From JBGTIS01 sp041745535 (GTDB lineage Bacteria > Bacteroidota > Bacteroidia > Cytophagales > Cyclobacteriaceae), in NCBI GenBank assembly GCA_041745535.1, contig JBGTIS010000389.1:1-64000 (forward strand): a stretch of 64,000 nucleotides of DNA. The letters are read 5' to 3'. The notes under the pieces were generated by a model. It saw only the letters and a list, made by a program, of their open reading frames with translations, ran no database searches and had not been told where the DNA came from. Shown piece after piece: positions 38,670 to 50,267 of the stretch (positions within the stretch are counted from its first letter, which is position 1; every line of letters starts with the position of its first letter). Position numbers and translations under genes: made by a program.

Positions 38670-39851
38670 TTATTTACCAGGTTCGTTCCAATAAATAATG
38701 AGATTATTAGTGGCGCGACCTGCTGCCACGATATCCAGCCTGCCATCGCCATTCAGGTCTGCGACTTTCAGGTCTTCGCAGGCCATATTGTTATCATCAA
38801 TCAGGTACTGTTCCCAATTTTCAGCTGATCCGTTTACGGGTACAAAAAGATAAATTCCTACTTTATCTTCGCTGTTCGGGTTCCGCCAGCCTGCCAGAAT
38901 CTGGTCGTAACCCAGCCCAAGCAGATCGGCACAGGCAAGGGCATGGCCCTGATTGAAATCTTCATAAAGCACCTGCTTTTTATTTTCTCCTTCAGATGGA
39001 TAAACCACCAACTTGTTTCCGTGCATGGGTTCTATGGCAGCTATAAAGGTCTGATCATTTGTAAGGTTTCCCAATCGGATTTCACCGATTCCCTGCTCTT
39101 TTCCCACTTGTTCTTCCCTTTTAATTTCCTGCGTAAGCCATTCACCATTGGCATGTGTTATAAGGGACAACCCTTCTGCGCCGCCTACATATAATTTGGT
39201 TTTACCTTCTCCCTCATCTGCGGTAAAGTTATGAGTAAGGTGCATGGTTTGGTCTAAAGTAGTGGTTTTCCAGGAATCTTTCGGATCAGCGGGCATCTGG
39301 TAAGCCATTACTTTAACGCCATCGCCCTGTCCGTCTTTATTACCCTGCCCGTGCAAAGGCAATACTACCAGTTCGTAATCTTCGATTGAGTTTTTAACCC
39401 ATTGCATCCGATGGATAGTAACCTCATGGGGCAATTCAATGGCATCCCATTTTTGAGTAGGATCTTCAGGCCGCACCAAATAATGCACAGAGCCCGACTG
39501 CCGGAGATCATTGGTTTCTCCCGGATTCCATTGTGCCCCTACGGCTACTTCAACCTGACCGTCGCCATTGATATCTTCAGCGGCAATACAAACATTATCG
39601 TGTTCCGTCAGGTTTTCTACCATTACGAATCGTTGCCAGTCCGGATTCCGGTACCAAACAAATACATTTTTATCGGCTAATAATATATCATCTTGTCCGT
39701 CACCATCTACATCACCAATAGCCAGGCCATAACCTATTTCAACGCCATCATCGAGGGTTTGTGCTTCGAAGGATGGAGAGAAATTTTGCCCTAATACCTG
39801 CGGGCAAATAACGAACTGGACCATACCAATGGCGATGATTAGTTTTTTCAC
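38670..39851 (-). CDS. Exported FG-GAP/VCBS repeat protein
   Basis: A protein of 393 residues with a Sec signal (KKLIIAIGMVQFVICPQVLGQ). It contains FG-GAP/VCBS-type blades recognisable by the calcium-loop motifs DVDGDGQDD, DINGDGQVE and DLNGDGRLD, predicting a beta-propeller. It is the last gene of the rightward-reading minus-strand cluster, 17 bases after the Tat-signal propeller gene and downstream of the CBM6-type DUF1553/DUF1501 unit. It may be a binding or accessory protein of that unit. Confidence 0.85.
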   Translation of the reverse strand: MKKLIIAIGMVQFVICPQVLGQNFSPSFEAQTLDDGVEIGYGLAIGDVDGDGQDDILLADKNVFVWYRNPDWQRFVMVENLTEHDNVCIAAEDINGDGQVEVAVGAQWNPGETNDLRQSGSVHYLVRPEDPTQKWDAIELPHEVTIHRMQWVKNSIEDYELVVLPLHGQGNKDGQGDGVKVMAYQMPADPKDSWKTTTLDQTMHLTHNFTADEGEGKTKLYVGGAEGLSLITHANGEWLTQEIKREEQVGKEQGIGEIRLGNLTNDQTFIAAIEPMHGNKLVVYPSEGENKKQVLYEDFNQGHALACADLLGLGYDQILAGWRNPNSEDKVGIYLFVPVNGSAENWEQYLIDDNNMACEDLKVADLNGDGRLDIVAAGRATNNLIIYWNEPGK

Positions 39852-39868
39852 GGCATAAAAAGGTTATG

Positions 39869-40942
39869 TTAAACTCTTTCTAACTTAATAGGATAGGTTT
39901 TATTGGCATTCCACTGACATACGTATATGTTCTTATCATCATCGATACAAACATCGTGACAATGATTAAAAACCGGGGTATTCTGAATCATCAATTGCAA
40001 TTCACCATTTTTATATTGTGGCTCAGTACCTCCAGGATTAGATATTACCTTATCGTTTTTGTCCATAATGGTTACAAAACCTGAATTTGGCGTTTGATTC
40101 AGATATTTTAATCTGGACCAGCAAACGCCCGCGTAAATATTATCCTCATCCTGCACGGCACGGCATACAAATGCCCCAGGAAGAAAGATGGTAGACAGGT
40201 ATTTACCATCCAAGGTGAACCTTTTGAATGAATTATGTGCCCGTGAGGTACATAACAAGGTAGGATTATTTTTATCCCGGGCATCAATACAAACACCATG
40301 TGCGGTTTGAAATTGACCGTCTTCATCACCCATACCACCAAAATGACGGATATACTTTCCTTTTGAATCGAATTGAATGATATATTGGGAACCATATCCA
40401 TCTGCCACATAAATATCGCCGTTGGGTGCTACGGCTGTTTCTGTGGGTTTAAAAGGGTTTTCTTCTTTATAGATGCCCAGTTCTTTTGGATGCGGCAACG
40501 TCATTATGGTTTTTCCATTGACGGTGGTTTTTACTACTTTCCCTATATTGGGATCGCACAGGTACAGCATATCTTCGCCTCCTTCGTCTACCAGGGTTAA
40601 TCCATGTCCGCCCGGGAACGCAGACCCCCAGCTATCCAGCAACTTCCCTGATTTATCATAAATAATGATGTTGTTTTTTATTTCGTCAGTTATCATGATT
40701 AACCTGCCCTTTGAGTCCATCATCATTTCATGACAATTGTTTACCGGTGTTTTATCTGGGTTCAGATTTCCCCATTCTTTATGAACCCTGTATTTAAAGC
40801 CATTGTGGCCTAAAACTTCTTCTTTTAACGCAGGCTTGCTTTTCAAAATATTAAAGCTGAAGGAAGGTGCCAGTAAAGCGCCTCCACTCAGAGCCACTGA
40901 TTCTTTAATAAAATTCCGACGGGTATTTTTTTTAGTTTTCAT
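39869..40942 (-). CDS. Tat-signal six-bladed beta-propeller (NHL-like) protein
   Basis: A protein of 357 residues. The N-terminus carries a Tat motif TRRNFIKES (RR at 8-9) and hydrophobic stretch. NHL/six-bladed repeats follow (for example FDSKGKYIRHFGGMGDEDGQF and APNGDIYVADGYG). Such propellers occur in peptidyl-glycine lyases, gluconolactonase-like and sugar-binding proteins, so catalysis is possible but not shown. It lies 31 bases downstream of the CBM6-type unit's DUF1501 gene and is probably co-transcribed with it. Confidence 0.82.
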   Translation of the reverse strand: MKTKKNTRRNFIKESVALSGGALLAPSFSFNILKSKPALKEEVLGHNGFKYRVHKEWGNLNPDKTPVNNCHEMMMDSKGRLIMITDEIKNNIIIYDKSGKLLDSWGSAFPGGHGLTLVDEGGEDMLYLCDPNIGKVVKTTVNGKTIMTLPHPKELGIYKEENPFKPTETAVAPNGDIYVADGYGSQYIIQFDSKGKYIRHFGGMGDEDGQFQTAHGVCIDARDKNNPTLLCTSRAHNSFKRFTLDGKYLSTIFLPGAFVCRAVQDEDNIYAGVCWSRLKYLNQTPNSGFVTIMDKNDKVISNPGGTEPQYKNGELQLMIQNTPVFNHCHDVCIDDDKNIYVCQWNANKTYPIKLERV

Positions 40943-40973
40943 TGGTAGGTAATAGGTATAATTAAGTAGTTGT

Positions 40974-42458
40974 TTACGCGACTATATCATGTACCACTTT
41001 TCCATGAACATCCGTTAGCCGGAAATCTCTTCCCTGGAAATGATAGGTGAGTTTCTCGTGGTTCATGCCCATCAGATGTAAAATAGTGGCTTGCAAATCA
41101 TGAATATGCACACGGTCTTTTACTCCGTAGTAGCCCATTTCATCCGTTTCGCCATAGCTCATGCCACCTTTTATACCACCACCGGCCATCCACATGCTGA
41201 AGGCTTCAGTGTGATGGTCTCTACCGCTATAAGGCATTTTTAAACCACCACGATTTTCCTGCATAGGCGTTCTTCCAAACTCACCGCCCCATACAATCAG
41301 CGTTTCGTCCAGCAGCCCTCTTTGTTTCAGGTCTTTAATCAGGGCGGCCATAGGTTTATCCACCCTGGCGCAAATATCTTTAAAACCGGCATTCAGCGCA
41401 TTGGTGGGGTCGTTGCCATGAGAATCCCATCCCCAGTCGAATAGCTGTACAAAGCGCACGTCATTTTCTATTAAACGGCGGGCCAGCAAACAATTATTGG
41501 CAAAAGAAGCCTTTCCGGGTTCAGTGCCATACATTTCGTGAATGTAGGCGGGTTCCGCGGAAATGTCCATCACTTCCGGCACAGAAACCTGCATTTTAAA
41601 GGCCATTTCGTATTGCGAAATTCTGGACAGAATTTCCGGATCTTTTACTTCATTATATTGTTCCTGATTAATTTTATTGATGGCCTCAATGGTTTTTTTT
41701 CTGATATCCCGGTTATATCCTTTCGGATCGGAAACATATAAAACCGGGTCGCCGGTAGAACGGCATTGCACACCCTGATATACGGTGGGTAAGAAACCGC
41801 TTCCCCAAACACTTTTACCGGCATCGGGAGTTTTTCCGCCTGAAACCAATACAATATAGCCGGGCAAATTATCATTTTCAGTACCCAATCCGTATACCAC
41901 CCACGATCCCATGCTGGGGCGCCCTAACCGGGAAAACCCGGTGTGCAACAATAGCTGCGCAGGCGCGTGGTTAAACTCATCGGTGTGCATGGCTTTCAGT
42001 ATTACCGCGTCGTCTACCATTTCGGCAAAACGTGGTAAATGTTCAGAAACTAAAGTACCCGATTGGCCATACTGCTTAAATTTTGCCTGTGGCCCCAGCA
42101 TTTTGGGAACCCCCTGTATAAACGCAAATCTTTTTCCTTCCAGAAACGAAGCCGGGCAGTCCAGCCCATCCAGTTTCTGTAATTCTGGTTTATAATCAAA
42201 AAGTTCCAGCTGAGAGGGCGCTCCGGCCATATGCAGATAAATAATCCGTTTTGCTTTGGGCGCGTAATGGGAAAGGCCAGCAGCCATGGGATTGGTAAGT
42301 TCAGGCAGTTTTGCTATTTCTTCCTTACCGAAAGTATTACAACCCACTAAAGAACCCAGGGCAGCGGCACCTAAACCCGTAGCGCAGTTTCTCAAAAAAT
42401 GTCGCCTGGTTACGTTTCTAAGATGACTTTCCTGTAGTTCTCTAATTAACTTATCCAT
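40974..42458 (-). CDS. DUF1501 protein, divergent (CBM6-type unit)
   Basis: A protein of 494 residues. N-terminal twin-arginine signal TRRHFLRN (RR 18-19) followed by a lipobox-like LVGC (cysteine about 40), so it is probably a Tat lipoprotein. The remainder matches DUF1501, related to the alkaline phosphatase/sulfatase fold; metal-binding-type motifs include [19 protein letters not shown] and YSGRDHHTEA. It differs visibly from the other three DUF1501 proteins in the window (for example VYQGVQCRSTGDPV, FLEGKRFAF). It follows the CBM6-containing DUF1553 gene after 15 bases. Confidence 0.9.
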   Translation of the reverse strand: MDKLIRELQESHLRNVTRRHFLRNCATGLGAAALGSLVGCNTFGKEEIAKLPELTNPMAAGLSHYAPKAKRIIYLHMAGAPSQLELFDYKPELQKLDGLDCPASFLEGKRFAFIQGVPKMLGPQAKFKQYGQSGTLVSEHLPRFAEMVDDAVILKAMHTDEFNHAPAQLLLHTGFSRLGRPSMGSWVVYGLGTENDNLPGYIVLVSGGKTPDAGKSVWGSGFLPTVYQGVQCRSTGDPVLYVSDPKGYNRDIRKKTIEAINKINQEQYNEVKDPEILSRISQYEMAFKMQVSVPEVMDISAEPAYIHEMYGTEPGKASFANNCLLARRLIENDVRFVQLFDWGWDSHGNDPTNALNAGFKDICARVDKPMAALIKDLKQRGLLDETLIVWGGEFGRTPMQENRGGLKMPYSGRDHHTEAFSMWMAGGGIKGGMSYGETDEMGYYGVKDRVHIHDLQATILHLMGMNHEKLTYHFQGRDFRLTDVHGKVVHDIVA

Positions 42459-42473
42459 GATTAACTATTGTTT

Positions 42474-45347
42474 TTATTCTTTGGTAATAAATTCATCCAG
42501 GTTCAGCAGTGTATTAGCCGCCACGGTAAGGGCAGCCAACTGATAGCAATCGTCCTGATCGCAGGGTATTTTTTCTTTTTGCCGCACCTTTTGTTCTTCC
42601 CTATCTATTTTTTGTTCCATCCCGCCATTTTCGTCTTCCTTTTCATCTGTATTCTCAAAAAATGAAGCCGGGTCTGATAGAACTTCCTGGATAGCTTCCG
42701 GATTATCACGATAATATTGCTTCACTTCATTATACAAAATTTTAAGCTCTTCCAGTTTATTATCAGATATTTCACGAAAAAGAACTCGTTTGTACCCTGC
42801 TTTTAACTGTTCGTCTAAATTGTCGCTGGTGGTTAGCATATTAGAAGCCAGTTGCTGAGCGGCTTCAAAGTATACTGGATCGTTCAGGGTAACCAACGCC
42901 TGCAAAGGCGTGTTGGTGCTCACCCTTCTGGTAGTACAAAACTCCCGACTGGGCGCATCGAAACTTACCATAGAAGGATATGGACTGGTTCTTCTCCAAT
43001 AGGTATATACGGCTCGCCGGTACTGGTCTTCGCCCTGGCTGGTGTTCCACGATTCGCCACTGTACACCACCTGCCATACACCATTTGGCTGCAATGGCAT
43101 TACGCTTTCTCCATACATTTTATCACTTAATAACCCACTGACTGCCAACACCTGATCGCGAATTTGTTCCGCATTAAGCCGGAACCTGGGGCCACGTGCC
43201 AGCAAGCGGTTGGCCGGATCGGTTTCAAGCAAAGCCAGCGATACTTCCGACGACTGCCGGTAGGTAGCCGACATCACCATTTGTTTTAGCAAAGCTTTCA
43301 TGCTCCAATCGTTTTCGTGCATAAACTGCCAGGCCAGCCAGTCCAGTAATTCCGGATGGGAAGGGGTTTCTCCCTGTGAACCAAAATCTTCCAAGGTTTC
43401 TACTAAGCCTTTTCCAAATAGTTGTTCCCAGAAACGATTTACGGTAACCCGGGCAGTCAAAGGGTTTTCCTCACTTACAATCCAATGGGCAAGGCCCAGT
43501 CTGTTTTTAGGAGCATCAGCAGGTAATCCGCCTAAAGTGGCAGGCACATCCGGTTCTACCTGTTTGTCGCGCACTAACCAGTTTCCTCTAGAGAAAACGT
43601 AAGTGTTTCTATGAAAATCAGGTTTATTTTCAAACATTATTGGAGTGGGGTTTCCTTCCGTATTGAGTAAATCCAGATAAGTTTGTTGAATTTTTTCAAA
43701 ACCTGCTTCTCCGCTTCCTGCCAGAGGCTCTGTAAACACCATCCAGTTAATAGAACAAACCCCTTTGGTGGGTTCGGCATGCTTATTTTTAAACACAAAG
43801 TAAAGATTGTGTTCGCCCTCTTCCTTTTTCAGATCATAAGCAAGTACTCCTTTGGTGTTATCAGAAAGAGGAATTTTAGCAATTAGTTCCCCTTCGGTAC
43901 TTTCCTTTCTGATTTCTATGGTTCCATTGGGTAAAGCCCAGCCAAAACTAATCAGCAAACGGGTTTTACCAGTCAGGTTAAAGTCTTTCAGGCGGCAAAA
44001 CCCACCTGGATACACCACCAGAAATTTGGTATCGGCGTGGGTGCCATTGGTAAGCGAGTCGAAATTATGGGGATGCACCTTGGGTTCGGTTATGTGAATG
44101 AACCGGGCAATCTCCTCGGCTTTTTCTTTATTTTCCTTTGCGGATCCGTGGTGGGTAATCCAGTTTTTTATGTCATCAACTTTCTCCTCATCTTCGGAAC
44201 TGAACTCTTTATAATTAGGCGATTCGGTAAAAGTATCTTCATCGCGGGTATTATTAAAAAAGGCGAAAAACTTATAATACTCATCATGGGTAAAAGGGTC
44301 GTACGGATGGCTATGGCACTGTATACAGGAAAATGTAGTTCCCTGCCATACTTCCCAGGTGGTATTCACCCGATCGATTACTTCAGCTACCCGAAACTCT
44401 TCATTATCTGTTCCACCTTCATCGTTATTCATGGTATTCCGGTGAAAGGCAGTGGCTACATACAGCTCTGGAGATGGATTTGGCAACAAATCGCCTGCAA
44501 GTTGTTCGATCGTAAACTGATCGAATGGCATATCATGGTTGAAAGCGTTGATCAGCCAATCACGATATTTCCAGATATTCCGGTAAGAATCTTTCTCATA
44601 ACCCCGTGTATCCGCGTATCGGGCCAGGTCCATCCACATAGAAGCCCAACGCTCGCCGTAATGCGGAGAAGCCAGCAGTTTATCTACCACTTTTTCATAG
44701 GCTTCCGGAGAATTATCGCTTTCAAAAGCTTTCACATCTTCTGGTGAAGGCGGTAATCCTATAAGGTCAAAAGATACCCTTCGAATGAGTGTGGCACGGT
44801 CTGCCTCGGCAGATGGTTGCAGACTTTCTTCATTCAGTTTTTCAAGTATAAACTTGTCGATGTCGTTTTTTATCCAGGAAGTTTCCTGATCGGCACTGGT
44901 ACTGGCCGCTAAGGTTTCCACATCAGGTGGAGATAGTTTTTCAGGCTTTTTATACGCCCAATGCTCACCCCACTTTGCTCCCTGATCGATCCAGTCTTTC
45001 AGTAACTGAATTTCTTCTTTTGAAAGCGGCTCACCTTCAGAAGGCATCCGTTCTTCCGGATCGTTGCTGGTGATGCGGTGTATCAGTTCGCTGTGGTCAG
45101 CATCGCCGGGAATAATGGCAGGTTTACCCGATTCAGTGGTATCCATGGCTTCATGCCGGAAAAGCACAGAGAATTTACCGTTTTTCTTTACCCCGCCATG
45201 GCAGGTAATACAGTGTTTGTTGAGCAAAGGTTTAATTTCAGTACTGAAATCAACCTCTTCTTGTTTCCAGCTGAAAAAAAAGAGAAAATATGCCCCCAGT
45301 GAGATGAGTAGTATGCCTGATAGAAGAATTTTTCTTCTTAATTTCAT
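42474..45347 (-). CDS. DUF1553 protein with c-type cytochrome motifs and a CBM6-like domain
   Basis: An envelope protein of 957 residues with an N-terminal membrane anchor (KILLSGILLISLGAYFLFFF) and no lipobox cysteine. The planctomycete cytochrome-c domain contains CITCH at 46-50. The DUF1549 region follows (about 155-370), with a second haem motif CIQCH at 341-345. At about 440-538 comes a beta domain resembling carbohydrate-binding module 6 (GTIEIRKESTEGELIA, then GEHNLYFVFKNKH and GVCSINWMVF), where its three paralogues instead have a LamG domain. DUF1553 fills the rest. It precedes its DUF1501 partner by 15 bases. Confidence 0.9.
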   Translation of the reverse strand: MKLRRKILLSGILLISLGAYFLFFFSWKQEEVDFSTEIKPLLNKHCITCHGGVKKNGKFSVLFRHEAMDTTESGKPAIIPGDADHSELIHRITSNDPEERMPSEGEPLSKEEIQLLKDWIDQGAKWGEHWAYKKPEKLSPPDVETLAASTSADQETSWIKNDIDKFILEKLNEESLQPSAEADRATLIRRVSFDLIGLPPSPEDVKAFESDNSPEAYEKVVDKLLASPHYGERWASMWMDLARYADTRGYEKDSYRNIWKYRDWLINAFNHDMPFDQFTIEQLAGDLLPNPSPELYVATAFHRNTMNNDEGGTDNEEFRVAEVIDRVNTTWEVWQGTTFSCIQCHSHPYDPFTHDEYYKFFAFFNNTRDEDTFTESPNYKEFSSEDEEKVDDIKNWITHHGSAKENKEKAEEIARFIHITEPKVHPHNFDSLTNGTHADTKFLVVYPGGFCRLKDFNLTGKTRLLISFGWALPNGTIEIRKESTEGELIAKIPLSDNTKGVLAYDLKKEEGEHNLYFVFKNKHAEPTKGVCSINWMVFTEPLAGSGEAGFEKIQQTYLDLLNTEGNPTPIMFENKPDFHRNTYVFSRGNWLVRDKQVEPDVPATLGGLPADAPKNRLGLAHWIVSEENPLTARVTVNRFWEQLFGKGLVETLEDFGSQGETPSHPELLDWLAWQFMHENDWSMKALLKQMVMSATYRQSSEVSLALLETDPANRLLARGPRFRLNAEQIRDQVLAVSGLLSDKMYGESVMPLQPNGVWQVVYSGESWNTSQGEDQYRRAVYTYWRRTSPYPSMVSFDAPSREFCTTRRVSTNTPLQALVTLNDPVYFEAAQQLASNMLTTSDNLDEQLKAGYKRVLFREISDNKLEELKILYNEVKQYYRDNPEAIQEVLSDPASFFENTDEKEDENGGMEQKIDREEQKVRQKEKIPCDQDDCYQLAALTVAANTLLNLDEFITKE

Positions 45348-45427
45348 GGTAATTCAATTCTTAAAATATTATTCAACAAGGAATTATTTCCTAAAAATAC
45401 ATGATAAAGACTTATTTTCAGTAATGT

Positions 45428-46885
45428 TTAAGCAATTATATCCTTGACCACATGACCTGATACATCGGTTAACCGATAACGCCTTCCCTGATGTTTAAAG
45501 GTAAATTTTTCATGATCAATACCCAGCAGGTACAACATAGTAGCCTGGAAGTCGTGCACATGCACCGGATCTTTTACAATATTATAGCTAAACTCATCGG
45601 TTTCACCATAGGTAATACCCGACTTAATGCCGCCGCCGGCCATCCAGATGGTGAAGCAACGGGGATGGTGGTCGCGACCGTAATTATCTTCGGTAAGTGT
45701 GCCCTGGCTATAGTTGGTGCGGCCAAACTCACCACCCCATACCACCAGTGTATCTTCCAGTAATCCGCGCCGTTTCAAATCTTTGATTAATGCTGCTGAA
45801 GCCTGATCGGTATCGCGGCTTTGCAGAGAAATATCACGGGGCAAATCGCTATGCTGGTCCCAGCCCAAATGATAGAGCTGAATAAATTTAACATCACGCT
45901 CGGCCAGCCTGCGGGCCAACAGACAGTTGGCGGCATAGGTTCCTGGTTTTCTTGAATCGGGTCCGTACAGGTCAAAAACCTCATCTGGTTCTTCCGATAA
46001 ATCCATCGCGTCGGGCACTGAGGTTTGCATCCGGTAAGCCATTTCGTATTGAGAAATCCGGGATTGTATTTCCGGATCACCAAAATCATCCATCCGAATC
46101 TGATTAAGATGTGCCAGGTGATCCAGCACTTTGCGCCGGGATGTACTGGTAATGCCATCCGGATTATTTAAATACAAAACCGGGTCTTTTCCCGACCGAA
46201 ACTGCACGCCCTGGTGGAGGGAAGGTAAAAATCCATTTCCCCAGAGTCTGGAATAAATAGGTTGAGGCCGCTGTGCTCCTCTCGAGAGCAGTACGATAAA
46301 GTTGGGCAGGTTTTTATTATCACTGCCTAATCCATAGCTCAGCCAGGACCCCATACTGGGTCGGCCAGGTTGTTGCGATCCGGTCTGGAAAAAAGTAATA
46401 GCCGGGTCGTGGTTGATGGCTTCGGTATGCATGGATTTAACAAAACATAATTCATCGGCTATTTCGGCCACATGTGGCATTAAGTCGCTCACCCACGCGC
46501 CACTTTGCCCCCTTTGTTTAAAATCAAAAATGGAGGAAGCCAACGGAAAAGAACTCTGCCCGGCCGTCATACCCGTAAGCCGTTGTCCGTTTCGCACCGA
46601 TTCGGGTAAATCCTGCCCCTGCATTTTTTTGAGCATGGGCTTATAATCAAACAAATCCATTTGCGAAGGTCCCCCACTCTGGAATAAATAAATCACCCGC
46701 TTGGCTTTGGGTAAAAAGTGGGTGGAATTCAGGATACCATTTAATGGATCATTTTCTGGTAATGAGGCTGAATTTGCCGTACATCCCAATAAGGACCCTA
46801 ACGCGGCACTTCCCACACCTAAACTCAGTTTAGACAGGAAGTGGCGGCGATTCATCTGGCAATAATGTTCGTTTAATATATCCAT
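45428..46885 (-). CDS. DUF1501 protein, LamG-type unit 3
   Basis: A protein of 485 residues with Tat motif MNRRHFLSK (RR 13-14) and lipobox LLGC (cysteine about 35), so a probable Tat lipoprotein. DUF1501 body with [57 protein letters not shown] and [10 protein letters not shown]. It is strongly similar to the products at 50290 and 56075. It lies 16 bases after its DUF1553 partner. The fold suggests hydrolase- or phosphatase-like chemistry, but no activity is established. Confidence 0.9.
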   Translation of the reverse strand: MDILNEHYCQMNRRHFLSKLSLGVGSAALGSLLGCTANSASLPENDPLNGILNSTHFLPKAKRVIYLFQSGGPSQMDLFDYKPMLKKMQGQDLPESVRNGQRLTGMTAGQSSFPLASSIFDFKQRGQSGAWVSDLMPHVAEIADELCFVKSMHTEAINHDPAITFFQTGSQQPGRPSMGSWLSYGLGSDNKNLPNFIVLLSRGAQRPQPIYSRLWGNGFLPSLHQGVQFRSGKDPVLYLNNPDGITSTSRRKVLDHLAHLNQIRMDDFGDPEIQSRISQYEMAYRMQTSVPDAMDLSEEPDEVFDLYGPDSRKPGTYAANCLLARRLAERDVKFIQLYHLGWDQHSDLPRDISLQSRDTDQASAALIKDLKRRGLLEDTLVVWGGEFGRTNYSQGTLTEDNYGRDHHPRCFTIWMAGGGIKSGITYGETDEFSYNIVKDPVHVHDFQATMLYLLGIDHEKFTFKHQGRRYRLTDVSGHVVKDIIA

Positions 46886-46901
46886 ATCTTTTTTTAATTT
46901 T

Positions 46902-49900
46902 TTATCCTCTGAATTTGGCTTCGTCCAGATTCAGCAGGGTGTTCGCTACTACCGCAAGCGCAGCCAACTGTTCTTTATTTAACTTTGTATCATAATCGCT
47001 ATCGCCAATTTGCATCAGTTCATTGGCAGGCGTGTCTTCGTAAGAGAAACGACTGAGCTCTTCCTGGTACAAGGTAAGCAGAATTTCCATTTCTTCAGGT
47101 TTTGGCATCCGAGAGGTTACTGCCCTAAAACCAAAAATAACCTGATTTTCTGGTGTATCTCCCCCTTCTCTGATCATTCTTTCAGCCAGTTTTCTGGAAG
47201 CTTCCATATATTGCGGATCGTTCAACAGTACCAACGATTGCAGCGGTGTACTGGTACTTTGTCGTTTTACAGCGCAAAGCGTTCTTTCTGGTGCATCAAA
47301 CATCAGCATGGTGGGCGGCGGAATGGTACGTTTCCAATAGGTATACAAACTTCGCCGGTATAATCCATTGCCTTCGCTGGGCCGGTATTTATTCTCACCA
47401 ATCTGGTTAGCCAGTGCTTTCCATATGTCAGAAGGTTGATAAGGTTTTACCCATTTGCCTCCTACTTTTTCTTTTAGTAGCCCACTCACTGCCAGCGCGT
47501 TATCCCGGAACATTTCCGCGGATAACCGCGCATTCGGTCCCCGGGCCAGCCACACATTTTCAGGATCCATTTTCTGGAGTTTTTTATTAATTCTGGAAGA
47601 TTGCTGGTAAGTAGCCGACATCACCATCATTTTCTGAATGGCTTTTACATCCCAGCCCGATTCTCTGAACCGCACGGCCAGCCAGTCCAGCAGTTCAGGA
47701 TGCGATGGTAAAGCTCCCTGATTCCCAAAATCTTCGGGAGTACGTACCAATCCTTTCCCAAATATTAGTTGCCAGAACCGGTTTACCGCTACCCGGGCTG
47801 TTAAAGGATTCTTTTCACTTACCAGCCATTTGGCCAGGCCTAATCTGTTTTTAGGCAGATTGTCAGGGAAAGGCAAAACTGCTTCCGGAGTACCTGCCAC
47901 TACTTTTTCTCCGGGCGCAGCATACGATCCACGCAACATAATGTGTGTTTCTTTTGGTGTATCCAACTCCTGCATTACCATTACATTGGGAATATAAAAA
48001 TCTGTTCTACGCAAAGTATCCAGGGTGTGAATATCCTCGGCATAGGTTTTATCGTATCGCATTAAAAAATGCTGATACAATGGACTGTTCCTGGTTATGG
48101 CTGCCACTGGAAGATTCGCATAGTTTTCATGAGGATCTTTTTCTGCCAACACCTGTACTTCCAGCGGTGTTAAGGTTCGGTCATACACCCGAACCTCGTC
48201 TACGCTACCTCCTTCAAACCCATAGGTATCGGTCGTTTGATTCCGGGAGCTCCAATGGCCAACAAGGAAATCGTTTCCATTCAGAATAGATTTATAATCC
48301 AGATTATCCTGATTTACAGTAACTGCCTGATTTTGTCCATTCAAATAAATTCGCAGTCCGCTGGCTTTGCTGGAACCATCGTAGGTAACAAACGCATGCT
48401 GCCATTGGTTTTTAGGAACAGCAGCTTTTGTAGTTACCTGAATATAATTTTCTCCGTCGCGGTTAATAATCCGGGCACTTAATTTATGATCCGGGGTAAG
48501 CACCAGGTCATACCCCTGGCGGTTCAGTTCTCCGTTTCTTCTGCTAAAAATGCCTGCGTTCCTTTTAAAATTCTGAGAACTTTTGATCCATCCTCCATAA
48601 GAAAAATGGTGATAATGCTCAAAATCGCCAATATCCCCTAAAGTCAGGTAATTGGAACCATCAAACTGTAAAGCGTGTCCTGGTTTGCCAAAAACCAGTT
48701 TGGGAAAAGGAATACTGGCGGGCAGCCCCGGATTCATCAGTGCTGGCTGATCATTTCCTTCGTCGCTGTAAAACTGATCAGCTTCCAGAATATCCAGTTT
48801 GTAATAGGCCTCCTGCTTTTCTGTTACTGCTTTGTTAAAATCTTCGTTCTCAAAATCATCTTTTAACCAGGTAAAAAACTCAGTCTCAATAATTTTCTCC
48901 TTCTTATGAACTTCGTTTTCGAAATGAGTTATTCTGGTCTGGATGTAGGCGATCGTGGAATCCAGCTCCGCATCCTGAACTTTGATGCTGGGCTCCGGAG
49001 AAAGGTCATTATAATCGATCCTACCCTTTTCAGGGATGTTATTAAAAAAGTCGAACAACTGGTAATAATCCTTCTGGGTTATCGGATCGTACTTATGGTC
49101 ATGACACCGGGCACATTCTACTGTTAACCCCAAAAAGGTGGTTGAAAAGGTATTTACCCGGTCAGCCGCATACTCAGCCAGATATTCTTCTTCAATAATA
49201 CCACCTTCCTGCGTAATAGCATGGTTGCGGTTAAATCCGGTGGCCAGCACCTGTTCGTAGGTGGCATTGGGTAAAAGATCGCCCGCCAATTGCCAGGTGG
49301 CAAACTGATCGTAAGGGAGGTTTTTGTTAAAAGCTTTCACTACCCAATCGCGCCAGGGCCACATGGTTCGGGGCCGGTCATCCTGATAGCCGTGAGAATC
49401 AGCATACCGGGAGGCATCCAGCCAGATGGCGGCCATCCGTTCTCCATATGCCGGAGAAGCCAGTAACCAGTCTACCACTTTTTCGTATGCTTTGGGAGAA
49501 TCATCTGCCAGAAAATCGTTCAGTTCTTCAACAGAAGGCGGAAGTCCGGTCAGGTCAAAACTTACCCGACGCAGCAGCATTTCTTTGGTGGCTGGCGCTG
49601 AGGGAGCAAGCCCTTTGCTTTCCAGATTAGCCAGCACAAACTGATCAATTGGGTTCTTCACCCAATCCTGTTGCTCTACCTTTGGTAATTTCACTTTTTC
49701 CGGCGGAAGCAGCGACCAGTGTTCTTTAAACTCAGCCCCCTGCTCAATCCATTTGGTTAACAGCTTTTTCTCGTACTCAGACAATTCCAGGTTCGACTCC
49801 GGGGGTGGCATGGTTTCGTCCGGATCGTCAGCAAAGATGCGCCGGTGTAATTCACTCTTTTCCGGATCGCCGGAAACAACCGCGAAATGTCCTTCATTTT

Positions 49901-50168
49901 CAGGAAGTTCGCCAAAAGTTCCTTCTTTGGTATCTAACCGCAATCCCGCTTCAATTTTATTTTTGTCGGGGCCGTGGCAGGCAAAGCAACGGTCGGAAAG
50001 GATGGGTTTGATATGAAAATTGTAATCTATTTTTTCAGGCAACTTTCTGTTGGCATCCGCGACTGTCGCATTCTCATCGCCGGGGTTTCCACAACTCCAA
50101 AGGCCAAGGCTTAGCAGCCAAATCCAAACTGTATTTCCTCCGATTGTATTAAAAAAGCGGTTAAGCAT
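46902..50168 (-). CDS. DUF1553 c-type cytochrome protein with LamG domain, unit 3
   Basis: A lipoprotein of 1088 residues (lipobox LWSC, cysteine about 26). Planctomycete cytochrome-c domain with CFACH at 61-65; DUF1549 (about 165-375) with CARCH at 352-356; linker helix (about 400-450); LamG/concanavalin-like domain (about 495-672, ending [17 protein letters not shown]); then DUF1553 (about 770-1075). It is the first gene of its two-gene unit and lies directly upstream of the DUF1501 gene (16-base gap). Confidence 0.92.
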   Translation of the reverse strand: MLNRFFNTIGGNTVWIWLLSLGLWSCGNPGDENATVADANRKLPEKIDYNFHIKPILSDRCFACHGPDKNKIEAGLRLDTKEGTFGELPENEGHFAVVSGDPEKSELHRRIFADDPDETMPPPESNLELSEYEKKLLTKWIEQGAEFKEHWSLLPPEKVKLPKVEQQDWVKNPIDQFVLANLESKGLAPSAPATKEMLLRRVSFDLTGLPPSVEELNDFLADDSPKAYEKVVDWLLASPAYGERMAAIWLDASRYADSHGYQDDRPRTMWPWRDWVVKAFNKNLPYDQFATWQLAGDLLPNATYEQVLATGFNRNHAITQEGGIIEEEYLAEYAADRVNTFSTTFLGLTVECARCHDHKYDPITQKDYYQLFDFFNNIPEKGRIDYNDLSPEPSIKVQDAELDSTIAYIQTRITHFENEVHKKEKIIETEFFTWLKDDFENEDFNKAVTEKQEAYYKLDILEADQFYSDEGNDQPALMNPGLPASIPFPKLVFGKPGHALQFDGSNYLTLGDIGDFEHYHHFSYGGWIKSSQNFKRNAGIFSRRNGELNRQGYDLVLTPDHKLSARIINRDGENYIQVTTKAAVPKNQWQHAFVTYDGSSKASGLRIYLNGQNQAVTVNQDNLDYKSILNGNDFLVGHWSSRNQTTDTYGFEGGSVDEVRVYDRTLTPLEVQVLAEKDPHENYANLPVAAITRNSPLYQHFLMRYDKTYAEDIHTLDTLRRTDFYIPNVMVMQELDTPKETHIMLRGSYAAPGEKVVAGTPEAVLPFPDNLPKNRLGLAKWLVSEKNPLTARVAVNRFWQLIFGKGLVRTPEDFGNQGALPSHPELLDWLAVRFRESGWDVKAIQKMMVMSATYQQSSRINKKLQKMDPENVWLARGPNARLSAEMFRDNALAVSGLLKEKVGGKWVKPYQPSDIWKALANQIGENKYRPSEGNGLYRRSLYTYWKRTIPPPTMLMFDAPERTLCAVKRQSTSTPLQSLVLLNDPQYMEASRKLAERMIREGGDTPENQVIFGFRAVTSRMPKPEEMEILLTLYQEELSRFSYEDTPANELMQIGDSDYDTKLNKEQLAALAVVANTLLNLDEAKFRG

Positions 50169-50267
50169 AATAAATATTAAGTAGTAGTTTAATTCTAAGC
50201 TCTAAATATCAGAAGAATAAGGCAAATTCTTGTGTAGTATTATCTCAAATACACGGTAAAATGCGTT

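Noticed and set aside
44037..44747. Plus-strand open frame of 236 residues opposite the CBM6-type DUF1553 gene
   Set aside because: It lies fully within a well-supported gene on the other strand, has no recognisable family and reads like a frame shadow.
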